Shown one piece after another: positions 1-8,488 of a stretch of 43,388 bases of DNA. The translations under genes and the position numbers were made by a program. The stretch's first letter is position 1. Each line of letters starts with the position of its first letter. Source of the DNA: Betaproteobacteria bacterium HGW-Betaproteobacteria-18 (GTDB lineage Bacteria > Pseudomonadota > Gammaproteobacteria > Burkholderiales > Burkholderiaceae_C); the NCBI GenBank assembly GCA_002842265.1, contig PHCO01000005.1, positions 1-43,388 of the forward strand. The letters run 5' to 3'. The notes beneath the pieces were generated by a model that saw nothing but the letters and a program-made list of their open reading frames with translations, did no database searches and was not told the origin of the DNA.

Positions 1-99
1 GATGACCCCTGCCGCTTATGCCAGATCACTTGCCCAGAAATCAGTAAAATTAACCCCGGACTCTAAAGCCTACTGCTACTGAAAACGGGGGGACGTCGC
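1..99. mobile_element. End of a repeated IS-like element (left copy)
   Basis: The first 99 bases are the exact reverse complement of the last 99; the match stops at base 100. Read outward, the element begins GCGACGTCCCCCCGTTTTCA and continues past the window. It interrupts a ketopantoate reductase gene, as expected of an insertion. No transposase is inside the window, so the family is not identified. A repeat of exactly 99 bases at both contig ends could also reflect the k-mer overlap of a short-read assembly graph, which would place the unique/repeat junction at base 99/100. Repeat: certain. IS nature: inferred. Confidence 0.75.
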
Positions 100-345
100 T
101 TGCAAAGTATCGTTTGATTTGAAACAGCAAAGTACCATCTTTGAACCAGCGACAGCAGCAGGATCAGTATTGGCGGAAACCGGCACCTGTTCGTCAAAAC
201 TTTGCGTTTGCATGCGCAACCCGCCGCAACGAATTGCTTCGACATGAACAGAGCGGCCAATCAGGACAACTTCACGTCCAGCGCGAGCAAGCATTCCGCC
301 GTAAAAGCAGCCGACTGCGCCAGCACCCAGTATTGTGGTCTTCAT
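76..345 (-). pseudogene. Ketopantoate reductase, N-terminal fragment cut by the element
   Basis: The reading frame opens with MKTTILGAGAVGCFYGGMLA, the glycine-rich NADP-binding loop of the ApbA/PanE 2-dehydropantoate 2-reductase family. It continues through the first Rossmann half to CFKSNDT. About 80 host codons remain of the roughly 300 usual for the family. The frame then enters the left repeat and meets a stop at 76-78 after a few element-derived codons. PanE-family enzymes reduce ketopantoate to pantoate, but paralogues in catabolic clusters may reduce other 2-oxo acids. The fragment lacks the substrate domain and should be inactive. Confidence 0.8.
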
Positions 346-496
346 AGCGTGTTCTCTGTGTATTTTGTTGTCTTCTCGGGATCTGCTCTATGTAGGAGGG
401 AAGCATAGCGATAGCAAATGGCGTACCGTCGATGGAGGTAAGTTGTGCTTTCAGGGTCAGGACAAATCCGATTCAGGGCGCCAAGGGACTAAATGC

Positions 497-1534
497 CTAA
501 TGCCGCGCCAATATAAATGAACCCTTTTCTCGTGGGTCGAGATGGACTAGTTCAACGGACTTGAAACCGGCTTCTGTTAACCAATTTGAGTAATCATCAT
601 AGGAGTAGGTTTGAGTGCCGGTTTCTAACAGGAGAGTAAGGCGAAATGCTGCATCGAGTGCGTTCTTCGGTGTCTTTGTTAAGTATTCATGGATGACGAG
701 CAGGCCCCCTGGGTTTAGGGAGTTGAAAATCCGCTGAAAGACAAGGCGATTCTCGTCCACAGTATGGTTGTGTGCGACTGAAAGATAAAATACCAAGTCA
801 TGGTTGATTCCCCAGTTCTGTTCTTGTAAATCTCCGGGAATCAAGTCAATACGTTCTGAGAGGCCTTCATTCTTGATGGTTTTCCCTGTTTTGGTTAGAG
901 CGGAGGGAAGGTCAACGATGGCCGCGTTGAGCTGTGGGTAGTGATGGCAGAATCGAATCGCATGTAGACCATGTGAGCCACCCAAGTCGAGCAATTGGCG
1001 ATATTCTGCTTGAACAGGGACGTGTTTTAGTAGGTCAGCTCCAAGATCTGAAGCAAATGCAGCCATATATGATGAAAACAAATCACCAAGGTGGGGTTTT
1101 TCCACCATCGCATTCCAAAGAATATTTTCAGGGTGTCCGCCGCGCACTGCTTCCGCTAGCCCCCCCATCATTGACCATGCCTCGTGTGTCCATAGCAGCC
1201 CCGGTGTGTAGTCGACTTTCCCTCGGCTTGTAAACCAACGTTGGGTACTAGCAGTATTGGCCAAGTGATCGCCGTGCTTTTCCAGATAGCCCAAGGCTAT
1301 TAGGAAGTCAGTTAGGGCGGCAGTCCCCTTGTTGCTGGAATCAATTTTGGCAGCAAGTTTCGCAACTGAGAGGGGGCCAACGGCCAATGCTTCAAACAGC
1401 CCCAGGCGTCCTGCTGCGATGATTGCTGACGATTTCATCATCGGCATGTAGACGTCGAGCATCGCCAACTCATTGGATCCTGTCGGCTGGGAAAAATCCG
1501 ATTTCCGGATTAGGGTTGTCGGTTTTTTCGCCAT
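497..1534 (-). CDS. SAM-dependent O-methyltransferase-like protein
   Basis: This 345-residue protein has the layout of class I plant-type/acetylserotonin O-methyltransferases (PF00891). A winged-helix dimerisation region covers about residues 25-110 (SSAIIAAGRLGLFEAL). The SAM-binding domain carries motif I LLDLGGSHGLHAIRF, then IVDLPSAL, the acidic GDLQEQ loop and LNPGGLLVIHEYL. The usual catalytic His region reads SVAHNHT. The family methylates small-molecule hydroxyls and some members act in polyketide or quinone pathways. The gene is followed by a VOC protein and an acyl-CoA ligase on the same strand, so it may belong to a minus-strand operon starting at the ligase. Substrate unknown. Confidence 0.8.
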   Translation of the reverse strand: MAKKPTTLIRKSDFSQPTGSNELAMLDVYMPMMKSSAIIAAGRLGLFEALAVGPLSVAKLAAKIDSSNKGTAALTDFLIALGYLEKHGDHLANTASTQRWFTSRGKVDYTPGLLWTHEAWSMMGGLAEAVRGGHPENILWNAMVEKPHLGDLFSSYMAAFASDLGADLLKHVPVQAEYRQLLDLGGSHGLHAIRFCHHYPQLNAAIVDLPSALTKTGKTIKNEGLSERIDLIPGDLQEQNWGINHDLVFYLSVAHNHTVDENRLVFQRIFNSLNPGGLLVIHEYLTKTPKNALDAAFRLTLLLETGTQTYSYDDYSNWLTEAGFKSVELVHLDPREKGSFILARH

Positions 1535-1592
1535 ATTTTTACCTGAAGCTCAATTCAATGATTTACACCTGATGCTGTGCCTAAGCATGCTT

Positions 1593-1976
1593 TCATTCCG
1601 GGGAGCGGCAAGAGGCAACAATTTTGTGCCCATCGAGGTCGCGGATATAGGCTGCATAGGCGTTCTCACCAAATGGGCGTGGGCCGGGGGGGCCTTCGTC
1701 AGTTCCGCCGAGTTCGAGTGCGCGCCGGTAAAACTCATTAATGGCTGCACGGTTAGGTGCCTGAAGCCCGATAGTCAAACCATTGCTTGCGGATGCAGGC
1801 TCCCCATTGCGCGGGTAACCAACCATGAATTGTGGGGATTGGATTCCCCAGCCGCAGATTTTGTGCGCCAGATTGAGCAGAGGCTTAAAGTTTAATGGTT
1901 CGAGTACGTAGTCATAAAATAATTTGGCGCGATCGAGGTCCTGTGTGCCTAGTGTAATGTGTGTAAGGATGCTCAT
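1593..1976 (-). CDS. VOC-family (glyoxalase-like) small protein
   Basis: The 127-residue product begins MSILTHITLGTQDLDRAKLF, the beta-alpha-beta start of vicinal-oxygen-chelate proteins, and ends with the typical YAAYIRDLDGHKIVA strand. It holds one pair of VOC modules, the length of glyoxalase/bleomycin-resistance-like proteins. A possible ligand His lies near the N-terminus (THI), but a complete metal set is not obvious. It sits about 30 bases downstream of the acyl-CoA ligase and about 60 upstream of the methyltransferase, all on the minus strand, which suggests one operon. Such proteins can be isomerases, lyases or binding proteins; the role here is unknown. Confidence 0.75.
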   Translation of the reverse strand: MSILTHITLGTQDLDRAKLFYDYVLEPLNFKPLLNLAHKICGWGIQSPQFMVGYPRNGEPASASNGLTIGLQAPNRAAINEFYRRALELGGTDEGPPGPRPFGENAYAAYIRDLDGHKIVASCRSPE

Positions 1977-2005
1977 GTTGTGGCCGTTTCTTGATTTTCT
2001 CAGGG

Positions 2006-3637
2006 TTAACGCTTGGTTATCTGGATATCACTTTGTTCCATATCCCAAGTGCTAGGAGTTTTGCCTTCTTCACGGAGTTCGTATTTCAGCACGCGTCCTT
2101 GGGGGTTCTTTGGCATGGTCGTCCGAAACTCGATGTAGCGGGGGAGCGCATAGTAGGGCACTGCAGATGTCGCCCATTTGAAGAGGTCTTCCGGCTTAAG
2201 GGAACTACCAGGTTTGAGGATCGCGGTTACTTTTACGTCATCCTCCCCCTTGTCAGAGGGGACAGCATGTACGGCCACTTCCTCAATTTCTGGATGCGCG
2301 GAGAAGGCAGCCTCCATCTCGAAGCTTGAAATGTTTTCTCCGCGGCGACGCAGGTAGTCTTTCTTGCGGTCCACGAAATAGAAAAAGCCATTGTCGTCAA
2401 ACTTGCCAATATCGCCGGTATGGAACCACATATTGCGCATTAGTTTGACTGTGTCAGCAGGACGGCCCCAGTAGCCCATAAACATGATGTCTGGGCGAAG
2501 TGGACGAACCACGATTTCACCCGGCGAGTTAGCGGGAAGTTCGCGGTCCAGTTCATCAAATATACGAACATCAAAGTCTGGTACACGTTTGCCAGACGAT
2601 CCTGGTGCGGCATATTCGCCACCTGGTAACGAAGTGATAACGCTGGCTTCGGTCAGGCCATACCCATTTCCGCCAACTTGCTTTGCGCCGAATCGATCAC
2701 GCCAAGTCTTTTTGGTTTCTTCAGTGAATGGATTTCCCCTTACAGTGTGAATCTGGCCGAAGCACTTTTTCATTGATGCGTTGTCTGTCGCTTGAGCGAG
2801 TAAACCGCCCATACTGCCAAGGATGGAAGCAATCGTTGCGCCGCTTCGTTCAACCTCGGGCCAGAAATTTGAGACGGAGAAGCGTTGAACAATGGCAACA
2901 CGGGCACCGACGAGGATGTTCGATATGATGCCGACGCATAGTGCGTTCATATGAAACAGCGGTAGAGGCGTGATTGTCACGTCCTTTTCTGTAGCGGGCC
3001 CCGCTCGAAGTTGTAGGCGGGCTAGATTGCACATGTAGTTGTAACTCAGCATGCAACCTTTTGATGGCCCGGTAGTACCTGAGGTGTAAACGATACAGGC
3101 AAGGTCCCAAGGATTTGGCTTGGTCATTATCGTGTCAGTGCAACTACCTCGATGTTCGTCGAGTGGACGAATGCCAATAGGCGATGTTGGGTGCCGCTCG
3201 AGATTGCCTCGATGCAGGATTAAACTTGCATCGGGAATGCCGTCTGATACTTGGGCGATACGATCAACGTAATCTGCCTCGGAAATGATGATTTTTGCTT
3301 TCGAGTCAGCGATTTGGTGACGCAGAAACTCTCCTCGCAGTGCAGTGTTGACCGGAACACTTACCGCGCAGAGCTTATTCGCCGCAAGCCAGCAGACTAC
3401 CGCATCGATGTTGTTATCGAGCATGCTTAACACTGTATGCCCGGCTTCTACACCCAATTCGGCAAGTGCATGAGCAAATTGCGTTGAGAGTCGGTCTACG
3501 TCTGCATACGTGAACAATTGTCCACCGAAATCGAGTAGCACTCGATCCGGGTGGGCGGCAACCGCCCTATCAAGTGCTGCGATAACCGTATCCTGCTGGC
3601 CGATAGACCAAGTATTGATGTCGCCAATTCCAGCCAT
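2006..3637 (-). CDS. AMP-dependent acyl-CoA synthetase/ligase
   Basis: A 543-residue member of the ANL superfamily, expected to activate a carboxylic acid with ATP to an acyl-AMP and then to its CoA thioester. The P-loop-like motif is YTSGTTGPSKGCML, followed by NGYGLTEAS and the hinge region FVDRKKDYLRRRGENIS. The C-terminal A10 motif reads PKNPQGRVLKYELR, so the position that is normally the catalytic Lys (GK) is Arg. This variant is also common in CaiC-like ligases, so activity is not excluded. GGAGACAAAT precedes the ATG. It is divergent from a TetR gene across about 180 bases and is the first gene of the left minus-strand operon. Its substrate is probably a pathway acid. Confidence 0.85.
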   Translation of the reverse strand: MAGIGDINTWSIGQQDTVIAALDRAVAAHPDRVLLDFGGQLFTYADVDRLSTQFAHALAELGVEAGHTVLSMLDNNIDAVVCWLAANKLCAVSVPVNTALRGEFLRHQIADSKAKIIISEADYVDRIAQVSDGIPDASLILHRGNLERHPTSPIGIRPLDEHRGSCTDTIMTKPNPWDLACIVYTSGTTGPSKGCMLSYNYMCNLARLQLRAGPATEKDVTITPLPLFHMNALCVGIISNILVGARVAIVQRFSVSNFWPEVERSGATIASILGSMGGLLAQATDNASMKKCFGQIHTVRGNPFTEETKKTWRDRFGAKQVGGNGYGLTEASVITSLPGGEYAAPGSSGKRVPDFDVRIFDELDRELPANSPGEIVVRPLRPDIMFMGYWGRPADTVKLMRNMWFHTGDIGKFDDNGFFYFVDRKKDYLRRRGENISSFEMEAAFSAHPEIEEVAVHAVPSDKGEDDVKVTAILKPGSSLKPEDLFKWATSAVPYYALPRYIEFRTTMPKNPQGRVLKYELREEGKTPSTWDMEQSDIQITKR

Positions 3638-3819
3638 ATTTGTCTCCTGATCCTCATGCGTTGCGATGAGGTTGATGTGATGTGATCAAGTCCGACAAAA
3701 TATAAACAGAAAACGAATAAGTGTCAAAGTTGTTCCGATTTTAAGGGCTTGTGCATATTCGGATTGAGGCGGGCGCGCTACAATCCATCGCATGGTTTCG
3801 GTGGTTTCTGGAGAGATTG

Positions 3820-4527
3820 ATGACGGATCTGGGTGAGCAGGGAAAAACTGATAAGGCAAATAAAATGGACGGGACTGCTCGTGGCAAAAAAAGTCTGGGG
3901 ATAGGTACCAGGACGCCCAAACAAAGCGGTGCTGTGATCAAGGTGCGGCGTAACAAGCGATCTGATGGCACGATTCAGTCGATATTGAGTGCAACTGAAG
4001 AGATTTTGCTTCGCTCTGGGGCGGAACGGATTTCTATTCTGGATGTTTGCGAAGAAGCTCATATTTCGCGCGGCACGTTCTATCGTTACTTCTCATCGCA
4101 GGAAGACTTGCTTGACGCTTACTCCCGTTACAAGCGCGACCAATTTCATACCTCGTTGCATGATGCAACCGATGCTTACGTCGATCCGGACGAGCGACTT
4201 CAGGCGGTTGTACGTTACATCGATAATTACCTTGAAAATACCCGTGCCCGACAGCTGCTGGTAGTGGCACCTGATTACGCGCTGCGTTTTTTCCAGCGTA
4301 TTTTTCAGGATTCTGTGGTCCGATTTCAGGATGTTTTACGGACAGTCTTCGATGCCTGGGAGGAACGCTTTGGCGTCCAACTCGACCGTGAAATGATTTG
4401 TGAGCTGATGATCCGTTATATCTTGAGCGAAGTCCTCGTTCCATCGGGCCCAGAGCGGCGTAATGTGCCACGCAAGATCGGTCGAATGATCTCGATGTTG
4501 ATGTCGGGCAAAGTTGCTCGACGCTAA
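3820..4527 (+). CDS. TetR-family transcriptional regulator
   Basis: The product has a basic, low-complexity N-terminal arm followed by a TetR helix-turn-helix: ILSATEEILLRSGAERISIL and then EEAHISRGTFYRYFSSQEDL. The remaining roughly 120 residues form the ligand and dimer domain. The ATG at 3820 is preferred because GGAG lies six bases upstream; a GTG at 3751 would add 23 residues without a good ribosome site. The gene is divergent from the acyl-CoA ligase operon and upstream of the FAD oxidoreductase, so it most likely controls one or both, perhaps in response to an acyl-CoA or the substrate. The ligand is unknown. Confidence 0.85.
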   Translation: MTDLGEQGKTDKANKMDGTARGKKSLGIGTRTPKQSGAVIKVRRNKRSDGTIQSILSATEEILLRSGAERISILDVCEEAHISRGTFYRYFSSQEDLLDAYSRYKRDQFHTSLHDATDAYVDPDERLQAVVRYIDNYLENTRARQLLVVAPDYALRFFQRIFQDSVVRFQDVLRTVFDAWEERFGVQLDREMICELMIRYILSEVLVPSGPERRNVPRKIGRMISMLMSGKVARR

Positions 4528-4692
4528 TACTTAGACCGACAGCACCGTGCGGGGGCGATCAGGTATTTGCCTTTGACTCCAGGTAAAACCAATCTCCTGT
4601 TCAAGAACTGGTGATGTGCTTCAATCCGTGTCGATTGAAGTTTAACCGCCAGAATCATTGGAACGGACTGGGAAAGTCCAGGAGGAGACTGA

Positions 4693-6282
4693 ATGGTAGT
4701 CGGGAGTTCATACGATGTGGCAATTGTCGGCGGAGGGCATAACGGATTAGCTGCCGCTTGCTATCTGGCAGAAGCTGGGAAGCGGGTGGTAGTGATCGAA
4801 GCATGTGACAAGATCGGTGGGATGGCATCGAGTGGATATCTGATTCCAGAAGCACCACAGCATCTTATCAATCCATGTGCCTTGGACCTGATGTCATTAA
4901 GGGTTCATCCCATGATGTCTGAGGAGTTACAACTAGACCGTCATGGATTTCGCCAGGTGGAGGTCAGTCCTGGCTATGTATACCTGCATCCGGATGGCAA
5001 CTCGCTGGTCTTCTGGCGCGATCCTAAAAAAACGGCTGAGGAGATTGCACGTTTCTCTGCCAAGGACGCGCTTGAATTCTTGGACTTGATGAAATTGGTT
5101 GATGCCTTCGTCAATATGGCTATTCCGATGATGCGGGTAGATCCTTCTCAGCGGAATCTAGGCGCAAAGTGGGAGGCGATAAAGGCCCTGTTTCGGAATC
5201 GCCACCTCAAACCTGACGTCATGGCGCTGATCGGAAGTCCTGCCTATACCTCGATCATGGAGCGCTTTGAGCACCCCATTACACAATCAGCATTGTGTTG
5301 TCTGCTCGGTGCGGCTGGGCCGATTACCAACGAGGCGACCGGAATCTACTTCGCCTTGCTCGGGTTTATTCACCGTTTCGGTATTGGTCGGGCAATTGGT
5401 GGTACCCAAACGATTTCCAACGCGCTAGCCTCCCGGTTACGAGAACTGGGTGGAGAAATTCTGCTGTCGTCACCCGTTGAGGAAATACTTGCTGAGAGGG
5501 GGCGAGTGAAAGGCGTTCGCCTAAAGAGCGGCACGATATTGACGGCTAAGGCTGTGGTTGCCTCGATTCATCCGAAGATGGCGTTAGAAATGGTTACGCC
5601 AGGTGTCTTAGATCGGCGTACCTTGATTCGAGTGGCGCATGCACCATCGAATGGTCATGGCGCTTCGCCGCTGAAGGTTGATGTCGCGCTCAGCGGCAGG
5701 ATTAGCTATAAACGCCATGAAGCAATGCGGCATGATGGCTTGAGCTTGAGACAATGCGTTCTGTTAATTGGTACCTCTGAAGCGGTTCTCGATAACTTTC
5801 GTGTCTCTGCACGCGGCGATGTCTCGAGTTTGCCCTACTTATGGATTACAGCCCCGAGTGCTGTTGATCCAGGTCAGGCTCCAGATGGGCAGGAAGTCGC
5901 TTATCTCTATTCGGTTGCCATGCCCGTCGAGCCGCGCGAAGGATGGGGGGTGATTCGGTCGCGTATTGGTCAGCAGGTGATAGATCAGGCTGCTGACTAT
6001 ATGGATGGATTGAAGGAGTATGAAATTGGTCGTCGCATCGAAGCTGCACCTGACCTGGCTGCCCGTCTGAATGTATATCGCGGCTGCGTGGTGCACATTG
6101 ATACCAGCACAACGCGCTCCTCACTCATGCGTCCTGCGGTCAGTTTGGGGGGCGACACTTTACCAGTGGCAGGTTTGTTTTTGGGGGCAGCTGGTATTCA
6201 TCCGGGTGGAGGGGTCAATGGCTTGCCTGGGCGAATTGCTGCGGGCCGGGTTAAACGATATTTGGCTCGTTCGCCACTTTAA
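4693..6282 (+). CDS. Phytoene-desaturase-like FAD-dependent oxidoreductase
   Basis: A 529-residue flavoprotein. The N-terminal dinucleotide motif is DVAIVGGGHNGLAAACYLAE, followed by VIEACDKIGGMASSG, as in the phytoene dehydrogenase/PYROXD2 group. A second conserved block near residue 235, GIGRAIGGTQTISNALASRL, and the C-terminal FAD-contact block AAGIHPGGGVNGLPGRIAA are both present. AGGAGGAGACTGA precedes the ATG. Family members oxidise or desaturate hydrophobic carbon skeletons, which would suit a terpenoid or steroid-like substrate, but many have no known reaction. The 3' end overlaps the convergent TetR gene by 32 bases. Family secure, reaction unknown. Confidence 0.85.
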   Translation: MVVGSSYDVAIVGGGHNGLAAACYLAEAGKRVVVIEACDKIGGMASSGYLIPEAPQHLINPCALDLMSLRVHPMMSEELQLDRHGFRQVEVSPGYVYLHPDGNSLVFWRDPKKTAEEIARFSAKDALEFLDLMKLVDAFVNMAIPMMRVDPSQRNLGAKWEAIKALFRNRHLKPDVMALIGSPAYTSIMERFEHPITQSALCCLLGAAGPITNEATGIYFALLGFIHRFGIGRAIGGTQTISNALASRLRELGGEILLSSPVEEILAERGRVKGVRLKSGTILTAKAVVASIHPKMALEMVTPGVLDRRTLIRVAHAPSNGHGASPLKVDVALSGRISYKRHEAMRHDGLSLRQCVLLIGTSEAVLDNFRVSARGDVSSLPYLWITAPSAVDPGQAPDGQEVAYLYSVAMPVEPREGWGVIRSRIGQQVIDQAADYMDGLKEYEIGRRIEAAPDLAARLNVYRGCVVHIDTSTTRSSLMRPAVSLGGDTLPVAGLFLGAAGIHPGGGVNGLPGRIAAGRVKRYLARSPL

Positions 6283-6961
6283 CGAGAGGGTGCGACTCGC
6301 TACGTTCCCTTTCTACCGCGGAGAGTACGAAATCGACGGAAAATCTTCGCCAAATATCTGCATCCGTTTTTTTGCTGACATCCAATCCGCACAATGTTGA
6401 GACGGTATAGCGGCTAACGTAGGCGCTGGTCGTGGCCAATACTGCTGCCGTAAGCAGTAATTCAATGTCGACGTCCCGGCGAAAATCACCCGATTCTATG
6501 CCGCGGTCAAACACTCGACGCATCATCTGTTTCAATTCAGGAGCAAGCTCGATAAAGCTGTTCCGTGGAGTCGTATGACTCTCATGGTATCGGATGCCTT
6601 CCTGAGCGAGCGAACTCAGAAGAGGGTCATGATAAGGGTGAATCATGTGCTCGAGGAGTGCCTGGAGGGCTTTGCGGGGCGATAGATGGTCGAGCTCTAT
6701 CGACAGCAATCCGCTCATTGTTTCGGCTGAGGACTGTTCCAGAACATAGGCGAAGAGTTCGTCCTTACTATGGTAGTAGTGGTAGATCAGTTGCTTTGTG
6801 ACGCCCGCAGCTTGGGCGATGTCATCGATCCGTGCCTGAGCCAAACCCTTTGCGGCGAACTCTTGTCGTGCCGCTTCAGCAATCCGCCTCAAGGTCTCAC
6901 GTTTGTCCGGAGGCGCCTTGCCTGCGATTGGAGAGGTGATGCTTTTGGTCTTTCCAAGCAT
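6251..6961 (-). CDS. TetR-family transcriptional regulator
   Basis: The 236-residue product carries a TetR DNA-binding domain at about residues 20-70: RRIAEAARQEFAAKGLAQAR, then DDIAQAAGVTKQLIYHYYHS and KDELF. It is followed by a C-terminal domain of the TetR_C type. It is divergent from the first P450 across about 185 bases, so it is the best candidate regulator of the P450-led plus-strand genes. A sequence shared by several upstream regions of that side (GAAAAWGTRTTYA) lies in this gap. Its tail overlaps the FAD oxidoreductase gene on the other strand. The start is uncertain because no strong ribosome site precedes the ATG. Confidence 0.85.
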   Translation of the reverse strand: MLGKTKSITSPIAGKAPPDKRETLRRIAEAARQEFAAKGLAQARIDDIAQAAGVTKQLIYHYYHSKDELFAYVLEQSSAETMSGLLSIELDHLSPRKALQALLEHMIHPYHDPLLSSLAQEGIRYHESHTTPRNSFIELAPELKQMMRRVFDRGIESGDFRRDVDIELLLTAAVLATTSAYVSRYTVSTLCGLDVSKKTDADIWRRFSVDFVLSAVERERSESHPLVKVANEPNIV

Positions 6962-7072
6962 GAAGTGGCTACATATCTTATCTAGATTCAGATCATCTTA
7001 CTCCACTTGACTGAAGGTCAAACGAAGCTACGGTTGCGGTGACCTGAAGTCGGTATTATGTATTCGAAAATT

Positions 7073-7085
7073 GAAAAAGTATTCA
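7073..7085 (+). promoter_or_regulatory. Shared upstream motif before the first P450
   Basis: GAAAAAGTATTCA matches the related elements upstream of the second P450 (GAAAATGTGTTCA) and the amidohydrolase (GAAAAAGTGTTTA). It lies about 60 bases before the P450 start. The surrounding bases 7063-7097 form an imperfect inverted repeat (ATTCGAAAATTGAAAAA facing GTTTTTAATTCG), as an operator might. Sequence resemblance is direct; a regulatory role is inferred. Confidence 0.4.
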
Positions 7086-7146
7086 GTTTTTAATTCGTGG
7101 CTAATTGCGTCCGGCATACGCAGGAATTCATATAACGGAGACAAAA

Positions 7147-8421
7147 TTGAAAAACAACGTGGTCGATCTTGATCTGGAAACCGCTTATTCAGCTGTTTCG
7201 GAAACCTATAAAGGCAAAGGCGACATTCATGTCGCTTGCCGTGAAATGAGGAGTAAGTCGCCAGTTTTTGTCGGTGACTTTCTTGAACAGTTTGGTGTTC
7301 CAACGAATGCTGGAATGCAACAGGGTACTCGTCCAACTTTTGCGCTGTTCAAATACCAGGACGTCATGAGTGTTCTTAGAGATGCTTCCACTTTCACCAA
7401 TGGTTTTATTGCTGAGGGATTGGGTGCCTTTTTTGATGGTTTGATTATCCTTGCGATGGATGGTGAGCAACACCGTCGCGTCCGTGCCTTGCTTCAACCG
7501 GCCTTTATGCCAGAAACAGTCAACAAGTGGCGGGACCAGATCGATGAAGTAATCCGCGAGGACTTTCTTGAGCAGATGGTGCCGGTAAAGAAAGCGGACC
7601 TGATGGATTTTGGGTTGAACTTTCCAATTCGCGAAATGTACGCGCTAATGGGGTTTCCTACCGACAACAAAGAGGCGTACCGAAAATATGCGGCCTGGAC
7701 TTTGGCTATGGTCGGCGGCAATCAGATTGATCCGGAAAAGGCCCCTGAAGCAAGGCGAAATGCAGGTATCGCTGTCAAATTACTCTATGACGCCATTAAG
7801 GATGTGGTGGTCAAGAGAAGGGCAGATGGTTGCATAGGAGACGACCTAATTGGCCGCCTGCTGCGAGCTGAGCATGAAGGGCATCGACTGAATGACCATG
7901 AAGTAGTTACGTTCGTGCGCTCCCTCCTTCCGGCTGCTGGCGAAACGACGACCCGTACATTTAGTTCGGTAATGTCTCTGCTGTTCGCTACACCAGGTCT
8001 GATTGATCGGGTACGCGCTGACCGTTCTCTAATACCGAAACTGATTGATGAGACAGTTCGCTATGAGCCAGTTTCAACATTCAAGGTGCGTGAAACGGCT
8101 AAAGATGTCGAATTCCACGGTGTGAAAATTCCAAAGGGTTCTTTTGTCCAGTGTTTGGTAGTGTCGGCCAATCGTGACGAAGAAGTATTCGAGAACCCAG
8201 ACACATTCGACATAGACCGCAAACTTAAACCGTCCTTTGGCTTTGGTTTCGGTCCGCACATGTGTATCGGCCAGTTCGTCGCCAAGGTCGAACTGAATTG
8301 TGCGATCAACGCCATCCTCGATCTTTTTCCGAATATCCGGCTTGACCCAGATATGCCGGCGCCAGTTATCGAAGGTGCGCAACTGCGTGGCGCATCGCAT
8401 GTTCATGTGATTTGGGACTAA
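7147..8421 (+). CDS. Cytochrome P450 (first of a pair)
   Basis: A soluble bacterial P450 of 424 residues. The heme loop FGFGFGPHMCIGQF has its thiolate Cys at residue 373. The I-helix reads LLPAAGETTTR, with Glu-Thr as the acid/alcohol pair, and the K-helix is DETVRYEP (ExxR). TTG at 7147 with GGAG six bases upstream is chosen as start because it gives exactly the same length and heme Cys position as the paralogue at 12785. It should hydroxylate a pathway intermediate with O2 and electrons from a ferredoxin; candidates are the 3Fe-4S protein at 34.5 kb and the 2Fe-2S protein with reductase at 41.5-43.1 kb. The CYP family and substrate are not assigned. Confidence 0.93.
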   Translation: MKNNVVDLDLETAYSAVSETYKGKGDIHVACREMRSKSPVFVGDFLEQFGVPTNAGMQQGTRPTFALFKYQDVMSVLRDASTFTNGFIAEGLGAFFDGLIILAMDGEQHRRVRALLQPAFMPETVNKWRDQIDEVIREDFLEQMVPVKKADLMDFGLNFPIREMYALMGFPTDNKEAYRKYAAWTLAMVGGNQIDPEKAPEARRNAGIAVKLLYDAIKDVVVKRRADGCIGDDLIGRLLRAEHEGHRLNDHEVVTFVRSLLPAAGETTTRTFSSVMSLLFATPGLIDRVRADRSLIPKLIDETVRYEPVSTFKVRETAKDVEFHGVKIPKGSFVQCLVVSANRDEEVFENPDTFDIDRKLKPSFGFGFGPHMCIGQFVAKVELNCAINAILDLFPNIRLDPDMPAPVIEGAQLRGASHVHVIWD

Positions 8422-8488
8422 ATCGTCAAGCCTGACACTTGCCCTTTCGTTTCTACGGAGGGCATTAGATCGTTTTCGGAAAATTCCC

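Noticed and set aside
3751-3819. GTG upstream start of the first TetR regulator
   Set aside because: It has no ribosome site, and the extra residues are not TetR-like, whereas ATG 3820 has GGAG at good spacing.
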